A stretch of 64,000 nt of DNA from Mesopusillimonas faecipullorum (GCF_020539505.1 NZ_JACDXW010000008.1:1-64000); one strand, 5' to 3'; positions 12,147-21,757 are shown, counted from the stretch's first letter. Notes: a model not told the origin generated them from the letters alone. A program made the numbers and translations.

Positions 12147-13004
12147 TCAACCTTCCAGCCGCCCGTGGCGCATTTTCTCGGAGCGCCGGCGCAGCAGTTC
12201 CAGGGTGGCCAGCAACAGGACGGACATCAAAATCAATAGCGTCGCCACGGCCAGGATGCTGGGGTTGATCTGCTCGCGCAGGCCGGCGAACATGCGGCGT
12301 GGAATCGTGCCCTGCTCGGGCCCCGCCAGAAACAGCACCAGCACGATTTCGTCGAAGGAAGCCGCGAAGGCGAACAGCGCGCCGCTGATGACGCCGGGGC
12401 GAATCAAGGGCATGACCACGTCGCGGAACACCCTTAGCGGCGACGCGCCCATGCTCAGCCCCGCCTGGTAAAGCGAGCGGTCGAAGCCCGTTAGCGTGGC
12501 GGTGACGGTGATGATGACGAAAGGCACGCCCAGCGCCGCGTGGGCGATGATGAGGCCGGTGAAGGTGCCCACCAGGTTGAAGCGCGCGTAAAAGAAGAAC
12601 ATGCCCACCGCCACGATCACCAAAGGCACGATCATGGGCGATAGCAGCAAGGCCGTGATGAGCCTGCGATACGGCATGTGCTCCGAGGCCAAACCCATGG
12701 CAGCCAAGGTGCCCAGCACTGTAGCGATCAGCGTGGCGCAAGCGCCGATAAACAAGCTATTGCGTATGGCGGCCAGCCAGCTTGAGCTTTGAAACACCGC
12801 CTCGTACCACTTCAGAGAATAGGCTTGGGCATCCAGACGCAGCATGCCGGGGGTAAAGCTGAAAAACGGTTCGGCATTGAAGGACAGCGGGATGACGATG
12901 AGGATGGGCAAAATCAGGAAGAACAACACTGCCCAGGCCCAGCACTTCAGCACAAGCGCGGCCAGTTTCTGACGCCAGTTGTAATAGTCGGGAGACGTCT
13001 GCAT
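12147..13004 (-). CDS. Polyamine-type ABC transporter permease (PotC-like)
   Basis: 285-residue inner-membrane permease with about six hydrophobic segments and the EAA loop (GLSMGASPLRVFRDVVMPLI) that docks on the ATPase. Family resemblance is to PotC/PotI of the spermidine/putrescine group, which also imports opines, iron and other small cations. It is the last of four minus-strand genes (ATPase, binding protein, permease 1, permease 2), 6 bases after permease 1. The substrate is not known; the neighbouring alcohol and aldehyde dehydrogenases suggest an amino-alcohol or polyamine-like compound (inference). Confidence 0.92.
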   Translation of the reverse strand: MQTSPDYYNWRQKLAALVLKCWAWAVLFFLILPILIVIPLSFNAEPFFSFTPGMLRLDAQAYSLKWYEAVFQSSSWLAAIRNSLFIGACATLIATVLGTLAAMGLASEHMPYRRLITALLLSPMIVPLVIVAVGMFFFYARFNLVGTFTGLIIAHAALGVPFVIITVTATLTGFDRSLYQAGLSMGASPLRVFRDVVMPLIRPGVISGALFAFAASFDEIVLVLFLAGPEQGTIPRRMFAGLREQINPSILAVATLLILMSVLLLATLELLRRRSEKMRHGRLEG

Positions 13005-13010
13005 GGGTCT

Positions 13011-14264
13011 TCAGCCTAACTTGATATTGCGCGCGCCCACCAGGCGATCGTAGAGCGCATAGAGCAACAGCACCAGAGCCAGCAACAGGGCGCCCAAGGC
13101 CGCAGCCAGGCCCCAGTTATTGGAGCGCTGCATGTGAAAGGCGATGATGTTGGAAATCATTTGGTCATCCGCCCCGCCTACCAAGGCTGGCGTAATGTAG
13201 TAACCCACCGAGATGATGAAGACCAGCAGTGCGCCGGCGCTAAGCCCCGGCATGGTCAGCGGCAAATAGATGCGAAAGAAGGCAGAAGCGGGGCGCCCTC
13301 CCAGCGACAAGGCCGCCCTGACATAACTGGGGTCTATCCCGCGCATGACGCTATACAAAGGCAACACCATGAAAGGCAACAGCATATGCGTCATGGCGGT
13401 AATGGTGGCAAAGCGGGTGTAAAGCAGCTCCAGCGGCTGCTGTGTCAGGCCCACCGTCTGCAGCAAGACATTCACCGCCCCATTGGTTTGCAACAGCGCA
13501 ATCCAGGCTGTGGTGCGTACCAGCACTGAGGTCCAGAACGGCAGCAACACCAGTACCATCAGTACGCCCGCCACATGCCGGGGTGCATGGGCCAGGTAAT
13601 AGGCCAAGGGGTAACCCAAGACCAGGCATAGCAAGGTAATGGCCAAAGCCATGCTCACCGACCGGGCATACAGCTGCAGGTAGATGCGGGCGGATTCGCG
13701 TTGCTGAATCTGACCGTCGGCGCCGCGTTCAAGATCAAAAGCGCTGAGGTAATGCGTATCGGTGTAAACACGACCCGACTTCTGTATGGCACGCCAGAGC
13801 TCGGGTTCAGACCAACGCGCATCCGCCTCGCGTAGTAAACGCCCGCCCTGATCAGCCAGCTCGGCATCGTCCAGCGTGCGCATCTTGCGTGCCGAAGCAT
13901 TGATAAGGCTGGAGGCCCCGGGGTACACCGGATTGATGGCCGCCCCCAAAGTGCCGGCCTTGCGATCCTGGGCCAGCTGTTTAAGCTCTTGCGCCATGGC
14001 ATCGTAAGTTTCCGATGGCGGTAAAGGCGTCTCTTCCCAGCTTTGCAAACGGCCCAGCGTCTGAGGGATCAGCTGTACCAGCGTTGGGTTGTACACGCTT
14101 TGGTAGAGCATGGCGGCAATAGGCGCGGCAAAGGCCAGAAGCACGAAAATCAGTAATGGCGCTGTCAGCAACAGACTGACGCCCTGCCGCCGACGAAGCT
14201 CGCGTCTTTCAATACGGGCTTCATCGGCAGAAAGATCGTTGGCCCTGGTGGGTAGACCCAGCAT
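13011..14264 (-). CDS. Polyamine-type ABC permease (PotB-like) with large periplasmic insert
   Basis: A 417-residue permease, well above the roughly 280-300 residues usual for PotB. The extra length lies between the first transmembrane segment (SLLLTAPLLIFVLLAFAAPI, about 30-50) and the second (about 205): some 150 polar, helical residues that should face the periplasm. The rest has the usual segments and the EAA loop (AALSLGGRPASAFFRIYLPL). Starting 7 bases after the binding-protein gene, it pairs with the PotC-like permease. The insert may contact the substrate-binding protein. The length is real rather than a start error, because transmembrane segment 1 precedes the insert. Confidence 0.9.
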   Translation of the reverse strand: MLGLPTRANDLSADEARIERRELRRRQGVSLLLTAPLLIFVLLAFAAPIAAMLYQSVYNPTLVQLIPQTLGRLQSWEETPLPPSETYDAMAQELKQLAQDRKAGTLGAAINPVYPGASSLINASARKMRTLDDAELADQGGRLLREADARWSEPELWRAIQKSGRVYTDTHYLSAFDLERGADGQIQQRESARIYLQLYARSVSMALAITLLCLVLGYPLAYYLAHAPRHVAGVLMVLVLLPFWTSVLVRTTAWIALLQTNGAVNVLLQTVGLTQQPLELLYTRFATITAMTHMLLPFMVLPLYSVMRGIDPSYVRAALSLGGRPASAFFRIYLPLTMPGLSAGALLVFIISVGYYITPALVGGADDQMISNIIAFHMQRSNNWGLAAALGALLLALVLLLYALYDRLVGARNIKLG

Positions 14265-14271
14265 GCTTAGC

Positions 14272-15333
14272 CTATTTCTTCAACAGCCACTCGTTGAACT
14301 TCTCGGCCAGGCTTTCACCGTAATCGGCCCAGAACACACTATCGACCTGCATGCCTTCGTCTACATGCGAACTGGGCAGATGCTCGATCACGGCCTTGTC
14401 TACCAAGGCCATAGAAGACTTGCGCGGCGGGCCGTAAGCGACATCTTGAAAGCCCGCCAGTGCCTTGGTGGTTGTGGCGAAAGCGACGAAATCCTTTGCC
14501 AGCTCGAGCTTAGGGGTGCCCTGTACGATGGTCCACGCGCCGAAGTCGAACAGGTTGCCGTCCCATACGATGGTGAAGGGCTTGTTCTCGTTTTTCATGG
14601 CGTCGAACACACGGCCATTGGCCGATTGCACCATGACCACACCGCCATCGTTAAGCATTTGCGGGGCCTGCGACCAACTGTCGTACCACACGACATCCTT
14701 CTTGATGGTGTCCAGTTTGGCAAAGGCCCGCGCCTGGCCTTCGGGGGTGGCCAACAGCTTGTAGACATCTTCACTTGGCACCCCGTCTGCCAGCAAGGCC
14801 CATTCCATGCTGACCTGTGGACGCTTGCGCAGGCCTCGCTTACCGGGGAAACTCTGCAGGTCGAAGAAATCTTCCAGGGTGGTGGGTTTATTAGGGCCCA
14901 CCGTGTTTTGGTTGTAGGCAAAAATGGTGCTGTAGACCATTTCGCCGATGGCGCACTCACTGGCCAGAGTAGCGGGCAGAAAGTCTTCGGCGGCGGGGGT
15001 GCCATCGTCTCCCGGCAGCACAATGTCGCGGGGAATGATCTCTAGCAAGCCTTCGGCGCAAGCGCGCTCAAGGTCTATGGTTTCCACGTCTACGACATCC
15101 CATTGCACACGCCCCGACTGCACCTGCGCTTTCATTTCGGCTATGCCGCCGGTGTAGTTTTCGAACAAGACCTTCACCCCGGTTTTGGCCATGTACGGGT
15201 CAATCTGATGTTTCTTTTGAGCCGCACCGTAGGCGCCTCCGAAAGACACCACCGTCAGCGTTTCTTGAGCCCGAGCGGGGCCTCCCAGGGCGAAAGCCAG
15301 CGTCAGGCCCAGCAGCGTTGCAGTCCACTTCAT
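14272..15333 (-). CDS. Periplasmic substrate-binding protein (PotD-like)
   Basis: 353 residues with a clear signal peptide (MKWTATLLGLTLAFALGGPARAQ, cleavage after ARA) followed by the start ETLTVVSFGGAYGAAQKKH typical of the family that includes PotD/PotF. It binds the ligand in the periplasm and delivers it to the permeases. Its start codon overlaps the end of the ATPase gene by 4 bases (ATGA), so the two are translationally coupled. The ligand cannot be assigned from the sequence. Confidence 0.92.
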   Translation of the reverse strand: MKWTATLLGLTLAFALGGPARAQETLTVVSFGGAYGAAQKKHQIDPYMAKTGVKVLFENYTGGIAEMKAQVQSGRVQWDVVDVETIDLERACAEGLLEIIPRDIVLPGDDGTPAAEDFLPATLASECAIGEMVYSTIFAYNQNTVGPNKPTTLEDFFDLQSFPGKRGLRKRPQVSMEWALLADGVPSEDVYKLLATPEGQARAFAKLDTIKKDVVWYDSWSQAPQMLNDGGVVMVQSANGRVFDAMKNENKPFTIVWDGNLFDFGAWTIVQGTPKLELAKDFVAFATTTKALAGFQDVAYGPPRKSSMALVDKAVIEHLPSSHVDEGMQVDSVFWADYGESLAEKFNEWLLKK

Positions 15334-16457
15334 GGTTGTCCTCCTTGGGACGGATAAGTATCGGTCTTGAACGCAAAACAGTCGGTAGACAACCAGCCCA
15401 AGCGAGCCGGCTGACCTTCGGTGAATTCGGGCGCCCTGGCATCGTTGATCATCTTGACGCAGATCTTTCCGGCCTTGGGCAATTCAAAGTGATAGCGTAT
15501 GAAGTCGCCCACATAATGGCGGGCGATGAAACGGGCACTGACAAGATTGTCGTAGGCTTGGCCATCCAGAGCGATGGACAGCTTTTCGGGGCGCACCGAG
15601 AGCACGCAGGCCTCGCCTTGGGCGGGATGATCGCCATGAGCGGCCAACACCGTTTCTCCCCCAGCTAATTGGGCGCGAACATAGCCGCCCGAGCCTGGTG
15701 TGCAGCGCTGCGCCGGGATAAGGTTGTTTTCGCCTATGAAGCTGGCGACGAAAGCATTGGCCGGCTGTTCGTATAACTGGTCGGGGGTGTCGTACTGTTG
15801 CACCATGCCTTGATTGAAGACGGCGATGCGGCTGGACATGGTCAGGGCTTCGGCTTGGTCATGCGTGACATACACCACGGTAAACCCCAGTTGCTTATGC
15901 AAGCGCGTAATCTCGAACTGCATTTGCTCGCGCAGCTTTTTATCCAGCGCCCCCAAAGGTTCGTCCATCAGCACCAGTTCGGGCTCGAAGATCAGGGCTC
16001 TGGCCAGCGCCACACGTTGCCGCTGGCCACCCGACAGTTGCGCAGGATGCCGATCACCAAACCCTTGCAGTTCAATAAGCTTCAGGTAGTGCTCGACGCG
16101 CTGAGCGATTTCCGACTTGGGAAGCTTGCGTACCGTAAGGGGATACGCCAGATTCTGGGCCACTGTCATGTGGGGGAAAAGCGCATAGTTTTGGAACACC
16201 ATGCCGATATTGCGTTTATACGGCGCAATGCCGGTTATGGGCTTGCCTTGCAAGGTGATGCTTCCGCTGGTGACGTTCTCGAAGCCCGCCAGCATCATCA
16301 GTACCGTGGTTTTGCCCGACCCCGACGGCCCCAACAGCGTCACGAATTCTCCACGGCCCACCTCAAGGTTGAAATCTCTGACCACCAGACTTTTCTGGTC
16401 GAACGTTTTCTTGACGTGGTTAAAGCTCAGAAACTCGCCATATTGGGCTGCTTGCAT
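15330..16457 (-). CDS. ABC transporter ATPase (PotA-like)
   Basis: 375-residue ATPase driving the importer. Walker A GPSGSGKTTVLM, signature LSGGQRQRVALARAL, Walker B LVLMDEPLGALD and the switch histidine in VYVTHDQAEA are intact, and a C-terminal TOBE-like domain of about 120 residues follows. The ATG at 16457 (MQAAQYGEFLSFNHVKKTFD) fits the family start and lies behind GGAAATACCG; an in-frame ATG at 16523 would add 22 unusual residues. It is first in the operon ATPase, binding protein, permease, permease. Confidence 0.92.
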   Translation of the reverse strand: MQAAQYGEFLSFNHVKKTFDQKSLVVRDFNLEVGRGEFVTLLGPSGSGKTTVLMMLAGFENVTSGSITLQGKPITGIAPYKRNIGMVFQNYALFPHMTVAQNLAYPLTVRKLPKSEIAQRVEHYLKLIELQGFGDRHPAQLSGGQRQRVALARALIFEPELVLMDEPLGALDKKLREQMQFEITRLHKQLGFTVVYVTHDQAEALTMSSRIAVFNQGMVQQYDTPDQLYEQPANAFVASFIGENNLIPAQRCTPGSGGYVRAQLAGGETVLAAHGDHPAQGEACVLSVRPEKLSIALDGQAYDNLVSARFIARHYVGDFIRYHFELPKAGKICVKMINDARAPEFTEGQPARLGWLSTDCFAFKTDTYPSQGGQP

Positions 16458-16789
16458 CGGTATTTCCGTAATTGCTGTTCTGGCAAACCCCCGAGAACGC
16501 CAGGGTGCGGGTAAGCCTAACATTCTGCCTTAAGCCACGTCATCCCATAAACCCGGTGTAACCCCAGCGCGGAAGTTGCGCACTTGAAGAACAAACAAGG
16601 CGCATAACTTACATTTTGTAATGAATATACTTAAAACGAGGGATTCATCCCTTGCGGACTGCCGCCTACAGTGCTGAAGCACCGACCTTGCACGCGTGCG
16701 AGGCGTTTTAATGTGGCGGTACCAGTCTGGCTTGCCTTCTATAGCGCGTGCCCTGCCCACCGCACACCGTTGATCAGGAAACATTCGAC

Positions 16790-18004
16790 ATGAACATCAA
16801 AGGAATACGAGGCTGGAAACCAGCTGCTTTGGCATTGCTGACTTTGCTCGCCGCATGCGGCGGGTCGGGATCGGATGAAGACTCCTCAAAAGAGCCCGAC
16901 AACCTCCCTAAAGTCTCCGTTACCACCATTGGCGACAGCTTGGCTGATGTCGGTGTATTCGGTGTGCGCTATACAGTGCAGTCCGACAATGAAGCGCAAG
17001 ATCCTTTTCCGCTTTGGCCTGAATTAGTAGCCGACGCACTCAAGACAGAGCGACCCTGCCCCGCTTACCTATCTAGCAATGAAACGGATTTCGTCCCACA
17101 AGCCGCCTGCCGCGGCTTTGCAGTGGCTGGCGGACGCATTCAGCATACGCAGCAAACGCTACCGTTTGCCCTCCACGTACAGATGCAAGACGCCGCAGAT
17201 CGGGTCGGTGCAGCGGGCTTCGGCGAGCATGAAATCCTGCTGATAGACGGCGGCGGTAACGATGCGGCCGACTTAATCACTGCTTACTTTCAAGCCTACC
17301 TTACGCTGGTAACCGAGATGGACGTCTCCGGCTACGCGAATTTTCTTGCTGCCGTGCTAGGTGAAGAGAAAACCCGGGAGCTCTTGTGGCAAACCGGGGG
17401 CTGGGAAGCAGCGGGGCATGCTTATATGGCGGCACTTAGCCAACAACTGGTGCAATCGGTGCAAGACAAGCTGCTCGCGCATGATGCGCAGCGCGTCGTG
17501 ATCCTGAATATGCCCGACGTCACGCGCACCCCGCGTTTACTGACCATTCTGAATATTCTTGAGCAAATCGGTACCGAGGTTGCAGGAGACAACCTGGATG
17601 CTGACGGCCAAAATGCTGCAGATGTCTTCCAAGCGCTGTTCCAAGGCTGGGCAAGCACATTCAATCAAACACTGGCAGAGGCGTTTGAAGACACACCGCA
17701 GGTCGCGATTGTGGACTTCTACTCGCAACTCTCGCAGTGGGCGACACAGGGCGAAGCGTTCGGCCTGACCAACACCACGGCAGCCGTGTGCCCGCCGACA
17801 GACCCTGCCGACCTTATGCCCGATTACGACATCACCGCATGTACCGTGACATATCTGGATGCTCATCCTCCCGCTGGCACGGCACCCGCAGCCGGTTGGT
17901 GGAAAAGCTACGCTTTTTCTGACGGTTTCCACCCCACGCCTTATGTGCATGAATTGATGGCGCAAGCCGTGAACGAGGTAATTGCCGACAAGGGCTGGAA
18001 CTAA
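16790..18004 (+). CDS. SGNH/GDSL hydrolase lipoprotein
   Basis: The N-terminus MNIKGIRGWKPAALALLTLL runs into the lipobox LLAAC, so the protein is probably acylated at Cys and anchored to a membrane. The esterase blocks are present: TIGDSLADVG (nucleophile serine), IDGGGNDAADL (oxyanion Asn block) and SDGFHPT near the C-terminus (catalytic Asp and His). At 404 residues it resembles outer-membrane or secreted GDSL esterases that act on lipids or short-chain esters. The ATG at 16790 is chosen because upstream codons would precede the signal peptide. It stands alone between two divergent or convergent neighbours. Confidence 0.87.
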   Translation: MNIKGIRGWKPAALALLTLLAACGGSGSDEDSSKEPDNLPKVSVTTIGDSLADVGVFGVRYTVQSDNEAQDPFPLWPELVADALKTERPCPAYLSSNETDFVPQAACRGFAVAGGRIQHTQQTLPFALHVQMQDAADRVGAAGFGEHEILLIDGGGNDAADLITAYFQAYLTLVTEMDVSGYANFLAAVLGEEKTRELLWQTGGWEAAGHAYMAALSQQLVQSVQDKLLAHDAQRVVILNMPDVTRTPRLLTILNILEQIGTEVAGDNLDADGQNAADVFQALFQGWASTFNQTLAEAFEDTPQVAIVDFYSQLSQWATQGEAFGLTNTTAAVCPPTDPADLMPDYDITACTVTYLDAHPPAGTAPAAGWWKSYAFSDGFHPTPYVHELMAQAVNEVIADKGWN

Positions 18005-18010
18005 GCCCAG

Positions 18011-18042
18011 CCGCCTGACGATGCCCTTGCGTTGTCAGGCGG
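18011..18042. terminator. Bidirectional hairpin between esterase and sensor kinase genes
   Basis: CCGCCTGAC and GTCAGGCGG are perfect 9-bp arms around a 14-base loop, placed right after the GDSL gene and overlapping the last codons of the convergent sensor kinase. There is no long T run, so its efficiency is uncertain. Confidence 0.45.
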
Positions 18043-20062
18043 TAGCCGGGCCGGCAATAGGCGCCGCCCCGGCCCCCAAATACACACAAAGCAAGGTCTT
18101 GCCCGGTTCAGAGGTAATGTGCAGCGTGCCGCCTATGCGGGCGATGCGCCGGCTCATGCTATGTATGCCCACACTCAGACCGGCGTTCAACACCGCATCC
18201 AGGTCAAAGCCCACGCCATCGTCTTCTATGCACAAACGCATGCCGGTGTTGTCAGGCTCGGGCTCCAGGCGTAGAACAACGCGGCGTGCGGCTGCATGCT
18301 TGACCACATTGGTCATCGCCTCTTCAACAAAACGCGTCAAAGCCAGGCACTGCGCCGCGCTGGGTTGCACAGGCCAGCTCTTGGGCACATGCCATTCGGA
18401 CGCCACATCAAGCGTTTCCAGCAGGCGCACGAAACGGTGACGCAAAGGGGCCAGCCACAAGGTGGGTGTCTCCAGGGCAACGGCGGACTCCCCCGTACCG
18501 CTGTCTATGATCTGACGCAAGTCGTCACGCATGCTTTTTAGCGCTGCCAGCATGTGCCTGGCATCAGGGTTGGCTTTCGTGTGCTCGATCTGTGCGATGG
18601 TACGGATCAAGGTACTGCCCATGCCATCGTGCAAATCGTGGGCAATCTGCAAACGCTCTTCCAGCCTGGCATTACGCAGGGCCAGAGTATGGCGACTATG
18701 CAGAGACGCTGTCAGCTCTTCGCGGGTGCGCTCGACCGTGACGGAAAGGTCTTGATTGAAGCGTTCGATTTGCTTCTGGTGACTTGAAAATCGCCAGGCC
18801 AGAATAAGCGCCATCATGGTGGCGGTTATCGGGGCTGACCAGGGCGTCAGAGAAAACGGGAGATGGATCACCCGCAACAGACTTAGGAAATCCAGCAGCG
18901 CGATGGGAATAAATGTCAGCAGGCAAAGCGCCATCAAGCGCATGCCTTTGCCCGTGCCTTCACCTCGCCAAGCGATGCGCTGAAAAAACAGGCAATTAAA
19001 GATGAACAAGCTACCATACAGCCCCGCGCCCCAGACCGCAGCGGGTACCAGCACCGCAGGCGGCACCAGCGCCAGAATGACAATAGCGGCAGCGGTGAGC
19101 CCCCACAACACGCGTTCGCTGCGGCGGTAACGCACGTTGGCAAAACGCCAGGTGAACAAGCAGAACGTGCAGGCGTACAGAATAAAAGCGACCGTTACCC
19201 AACGAACAACGGCATAGCTGTCCTGCCACGGCCAGGGAGACGAGATCAGAAAACTGCCCATGAACACGTTCCACGCCAAAGCCATGGCGGCAAACCACCC
19301 TGCCGTGGCTTCACTTGGGCGAAGCAACCAGAAAAACAGGAAGATCAGGCCCAGCACGCCGGTCACGGCAATGTTCAACATGGGTAGGCTGCGCTGCAGC
19401 GCTCGGCGTGCTTCATACCAAGCATAGATCTCGCTCGGTGGGCCCACACGGGTTTCCCACAAGCCAGGCGCAAGATGCGGCACACTGTAAACACGCAACC
19501 AAATCGTGTTTTCTCCGGCTTTCAAAGAAGAGGTCGGCAGCAACCAATAGCGCGGGACGTTCCAGCTTCGGCTCAGGGGTTCCTGCACCTGCATATCGCG
19601 CCACAGCAATTCGTGGTTGCTAAAGACTTCTCCCGCCAGGCTAAAGCCTTGCGTTGCCAGCGCTACCGACACCTCGGAAGGTTGGCAAGGAAGCTCCCAA
19701 TCCAGGCGATACCAAACGGCACTCTCTTGTGGTGCACCACGGCTGTGCCAAGTGTCGGGGAAAGAAACCGGTAGCCAAGCCTCATCAGGCGGCTTGGCCG
19801 AATCAACGCCGGGGACGACACGCTGCGCAGCGGTACGCACACTTATGACATGGGGGCGGCATGTTGCCTGTGAAGCGCTTAACGGCGATGCCCCGGCAGG
19901 CAAGTGGGTCGCATTTTCGCTTCCCCAAGCCACCACGCCCCCAAGCAGAAACAGTATCCACAGCCCAACAAAACGCAGCACAAACCGCCACGCCCACGTT
20001 AAGGAGCCGCTCTTTCGAGCTTGATTGATGGGCGTATGTTTAATGAGGCCGGTGACTTGCAT
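18035..20062 (-). CDS. Membrane sensor histidine kinase (7TM-DISM-like, NarX/HPK7 type)
   Basis: An N-terminal transmembrane segment is followed by an extracytoplasmic domain of about 200 residues (WYRLDWELPC, WLLPTSSLKAGENTIWLRVY) resembling the 7TMR-DISM extracellular beta-sandwich. Then come seven or so hydrophobic segments, a short coiled coil, and a kinase core. The phosphoacceptor is in QIAHDLHDGMGS (HisKA_3) and the ATP-binding N box is FVEEAMTNVVKHA, with the G box EDDGVGFDLD. It should autophosphorylate and pass phosphate to the adjacent NarL-type regulator. The ATG at 20062 follows the regulator's stop; an ATG at 20104 would overlap it by 32 bases and is also possible. The stimulus is unknown. 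Confidence 0.88.
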   Translation of the reverse strand: MQVTGLIKHTPINQARKSGSLTWAWRFVLRFVGLWILFLLGGVVAWGSENATHLPAGASPLSASQATCRPHVISVRTAAQRVVPGVDSAKPPDEAWLPVSFPDTWHSRGAPQESAVWYRLDWELPCQPSEVSVALATQGFSLAGEVFSNHELLWRDMQVQEPLSRSWNVPRYWLLPTSSLKAGENTIWLRVYSVPHLAPGLWETRVGPPSEIYAWYEARRALQRSLPMLNIAVTGVLGLIFLFFWLLRPSEATAGWFAAMALAWNVFMGSFLISSPWPWQDSYAVVRWVTVAFILYACTFCLFTWRFANVRYRRSERVLWGLTAAAIVILALVPPAVLVPAAVWGAGLYGSLFIFNCLFFQRIAWRGEGTGKGMRLMALCLLTFIPIALLDFLSLLRVIHLPFSLTPWSAPITATMMALILAWRFSSHQKQIERFNQDLSVTVERTREELTASLHSRHTLALRNARLEERLQIAHDLHDGMGSTLIRTIAQIEHTKANPDARHMLAALKSMRDDLRQIIDSGTGESAVALETPTLWLAPLRHRFVRLLETLDVASEWHVPKSWPVQPSAAQCLALTRFVEEAMTNVVKHAAARRVVLRLEPEPDNTGMRLCIEDDGVGFDLDAVLNAGLSVGIHSMSRRIARIGGTLHITSEPGKTLLCVYLGAGAAPIAGPATA

Positions 20063-20072
20063 TGCGCCGCTG

Positions 20073-20762
20073 TTAATACAGCAAGCCGCGCGCACGTGCT
20101 TCATGAATAGCTTTGGTACGCGACGATACCGACAACTTGCGGTATATGTTTTTAATGTGACTGGCTGCGGTGTACTGCGAGATATGCAGCGATTCGGCGA
20201 TTTCGCGATTGGTCAGACCATCGGCCACCAAGGTCAGAATCTGGGTTTCGCGCGGACTGAGCGCTTCAGCACCCGGATCGCCCAGAGCCGGAGGCGCTTG
20301 CGCAGCGGGTTGCTGCGCGGGAAGAAGCTCGAGAATGCGGCGTGCGATGAAAGGATCAATGGGGGCCCCTCCACGCAGCACACTGCGGATGGACAGGGAA
20401 ATCTCCATGTCGTCTCGCTCTTTCAGGACATAGCCGGTAGCACCTGCACGCAAAGCAGCCAATATGATGTCTTCCGTGCTCCAGGCAGAAATCACAAGGA
20501 TGATAAGGGTGGGGTCATTGGCACGCAAGGTGTCAATCAAGGCCAGGCCGCTGCCGTCGGGCAGGCCGATATCCACCAACGCCATTGCCGCCGGGTGCTC
20601 GTTGATACAGCTTAGCGCCTGTGCTACGGAATGAGCGCTGATCAAGGCTTCGTCCGGATAGCCCAAAGACAGCAAAATATGCCGCAGCCGGGTTTGCATC
20701 GGCAGATCGTCCTCAATAATCAGGACCGGACCGGGAAGAATGTCGGATGCGGTGGAAGTCAT
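20073..20762 (-). CDS. NarL/LuxR family response regulator
   Basis: 229 residues: a receiver domain with the acidic pair in LIIEDD and phosphoacceptor Asp in MALVDIGLPDG, conserved Ser/Thr and Lys positions (VISAWST, GYVLKERDD), then a LuxR-type helix-turn-helix (LSPRETQILTLVADGLTNRE). It probably works with the sensor kinase encoded immediately downstream in the same operon. Its regulon is not evident; the upstream gap leads to rpmH on the other strand. Confidence 0.93.
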   Translation of the reverse strand: MTSTASDILPGPVLIIEDDLPMQTRLRHILLSLGYPDEALISAHSVAQALSCINEHPAAMALVDIGLPDGSGLALIDTLRANDPTLIILVISAWSTEDIILAALRAGATGYVLKERDDMEISLSIRSVLRGGAPIDPFIARRILELLPAQQPAAQAPPALGDPGAEALSPRETQILTLVADGLTNREIAESLHISQYTAASHIKNIYRKLSVSSRTKAIHEARARGLLY

Positions 20763-21217
20763 GTTGTGGCAGACGCGCTAAGCCTTTTCCAGCAGAAAGG
20801 AATCTTCTTCAGTGTGGCATAGAAAAGACGGCTTTGAACATACCTATAATCGGTGATCTTTGCTTGGTACCCACCTGGGCTTACGATGGAAAGCAGCCAT
20901 CCGCATTGACTTTCCCGTTAAAATTTGATGAAATAATGGGCTTTTGCTGAGTTTTGCTTACTGCGGTTCTTTAAAAGATTTCTTTACAAAGACGCGGGGC
21001 ATAGGGCTTAGCAAGTCAAGATAGCAGTCAAAAGATACGACTAAACCAAGTGGCTGAGCACTAGTTCCATAGCTCTGGCTAAAAATAGCTGACAGCCATT
21101 TGGCCACATGCTGGCGCCCCCAGCCTGAGTGTCGCAGCGCTAACGCCAATGCGCGACGCCACGATACCCACTGTTAGTCGACTCAGCTAACCAAGCTTTG
21201 TTTACCGGATATTTCCC
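20763..21217. other. Gap between response regulator and rpmH
   Basis: 455 bases without a credible gene. It is more AT-rich than its neighbours and holds the divergent promoters for the two-component system and for rpmH. I searched by eye for DnaA boxes and found no perfect copy. The 3' part (about 21000-21217) is the 5' leader of the rpmH transcript. Confidence 0.5.
20906..20934 (+). promoter_or_regulatory. Candidate sigma-70 promoter for rpmH operon
   Basis: TTGACT (5 of 6 matches to the -35 consensus) and TGAAAT (4 of 6 matches to the -10 consensus) are spaced by 17 bases and point toward rpmH, about 280 bases downstream. Identified by pattern only. Confidence 0.4.
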
Positions 21218-21352
21218 ATGAAACGCACATTCCAGCCTTCCGTTACCCGTCGCAAGCGTACCCACGGTTTTCTCGTTCGCATGAAGACCCGCGCTGGCCG
21301 CGCCGTCATCAAAGCTCGCCGCGCCAAAGGCCGCAAGCGCCTGGCTGTATAA
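21218..21352 (+). CDS. rpmH: 50S ribosomal protein L34
   Basis: The 44-residue, strongly basic protein [20 protein letters not shown]... ending KRLAV is a full-length L34, a component of the large ribosomal subunit. It opens the conserved order rpmH-rnpA-yidD-yidC. In related genomes this gene usually lies next to the dnaA side of the chromosome; here its upstream neighbour is the two-component system. Confidence 0.97.
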   Translation: MKRTFQPSVTRRKRTHGFLVRMKTRAGRAVIKARRAKGRKRLAV

Positions 21353-21388
21353 GCCTCGGTGTCCGGCATTTCCATGCCGGCACGGCCA

Positions 21389-21757
21389 ATGACGACGCAT
21401 GCCACGCTGCCCAGTGCGGCGCGCTTGCACCGCCCCTCTGAATACGCTGCTGCTCTCAAGGGCCGCCGTGTCGCCAGAGGGGCTTTGTTCGTGCTGAACG
21501 TGCCACGCACCAACGTGCCTGAGTCCTCAGCACGACTGGGTATGATCGTCGCCAAGCGGTTGGCCCGCAGGGCCGTCACGCGTAATACGATCAAACGCGT
21601 ACTGCGCGAGGCCTTTCGGGCTCAGCGCCATGCCCTGCCTCAACACGATTTCGTGTTCCGACTGGTTGCTCCCATCCCCGCTTCGTCTCTTACCCAGCTT
21701 AAAAAGCTGGTGCGTGCCGAAGCCGATGTTTTGCTGACTCGGGCTCTCAAATGCTGA
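21389..21757 (+). CDS. rnpA: Ribonuclease P protein component
   Basis: 122 residues, the protein cofactor that helps RNase P RNA mature tRNA 5' ends. The RNR-type signature region [20 protein letters not shown] is present. The ATG at 21389 ([20 protein letters not shown]) matches the usual family start best; a GTG at 21359 and an ATG at 21374 are also in frame. Its end overlaps yidD by 7 bases, giving translational coupling. Confidence 0.95.
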   Translation: MTTHATLPSAARLHRPSEYAAALKGRRVARGALFVLNVPRTNVPESSARLGMIVAKRLARRAVTRNTIKRVLREAFRAQRHALPQHDFVFRLVAPIPASSLTQLKKLVRAEADVLLTRALKC

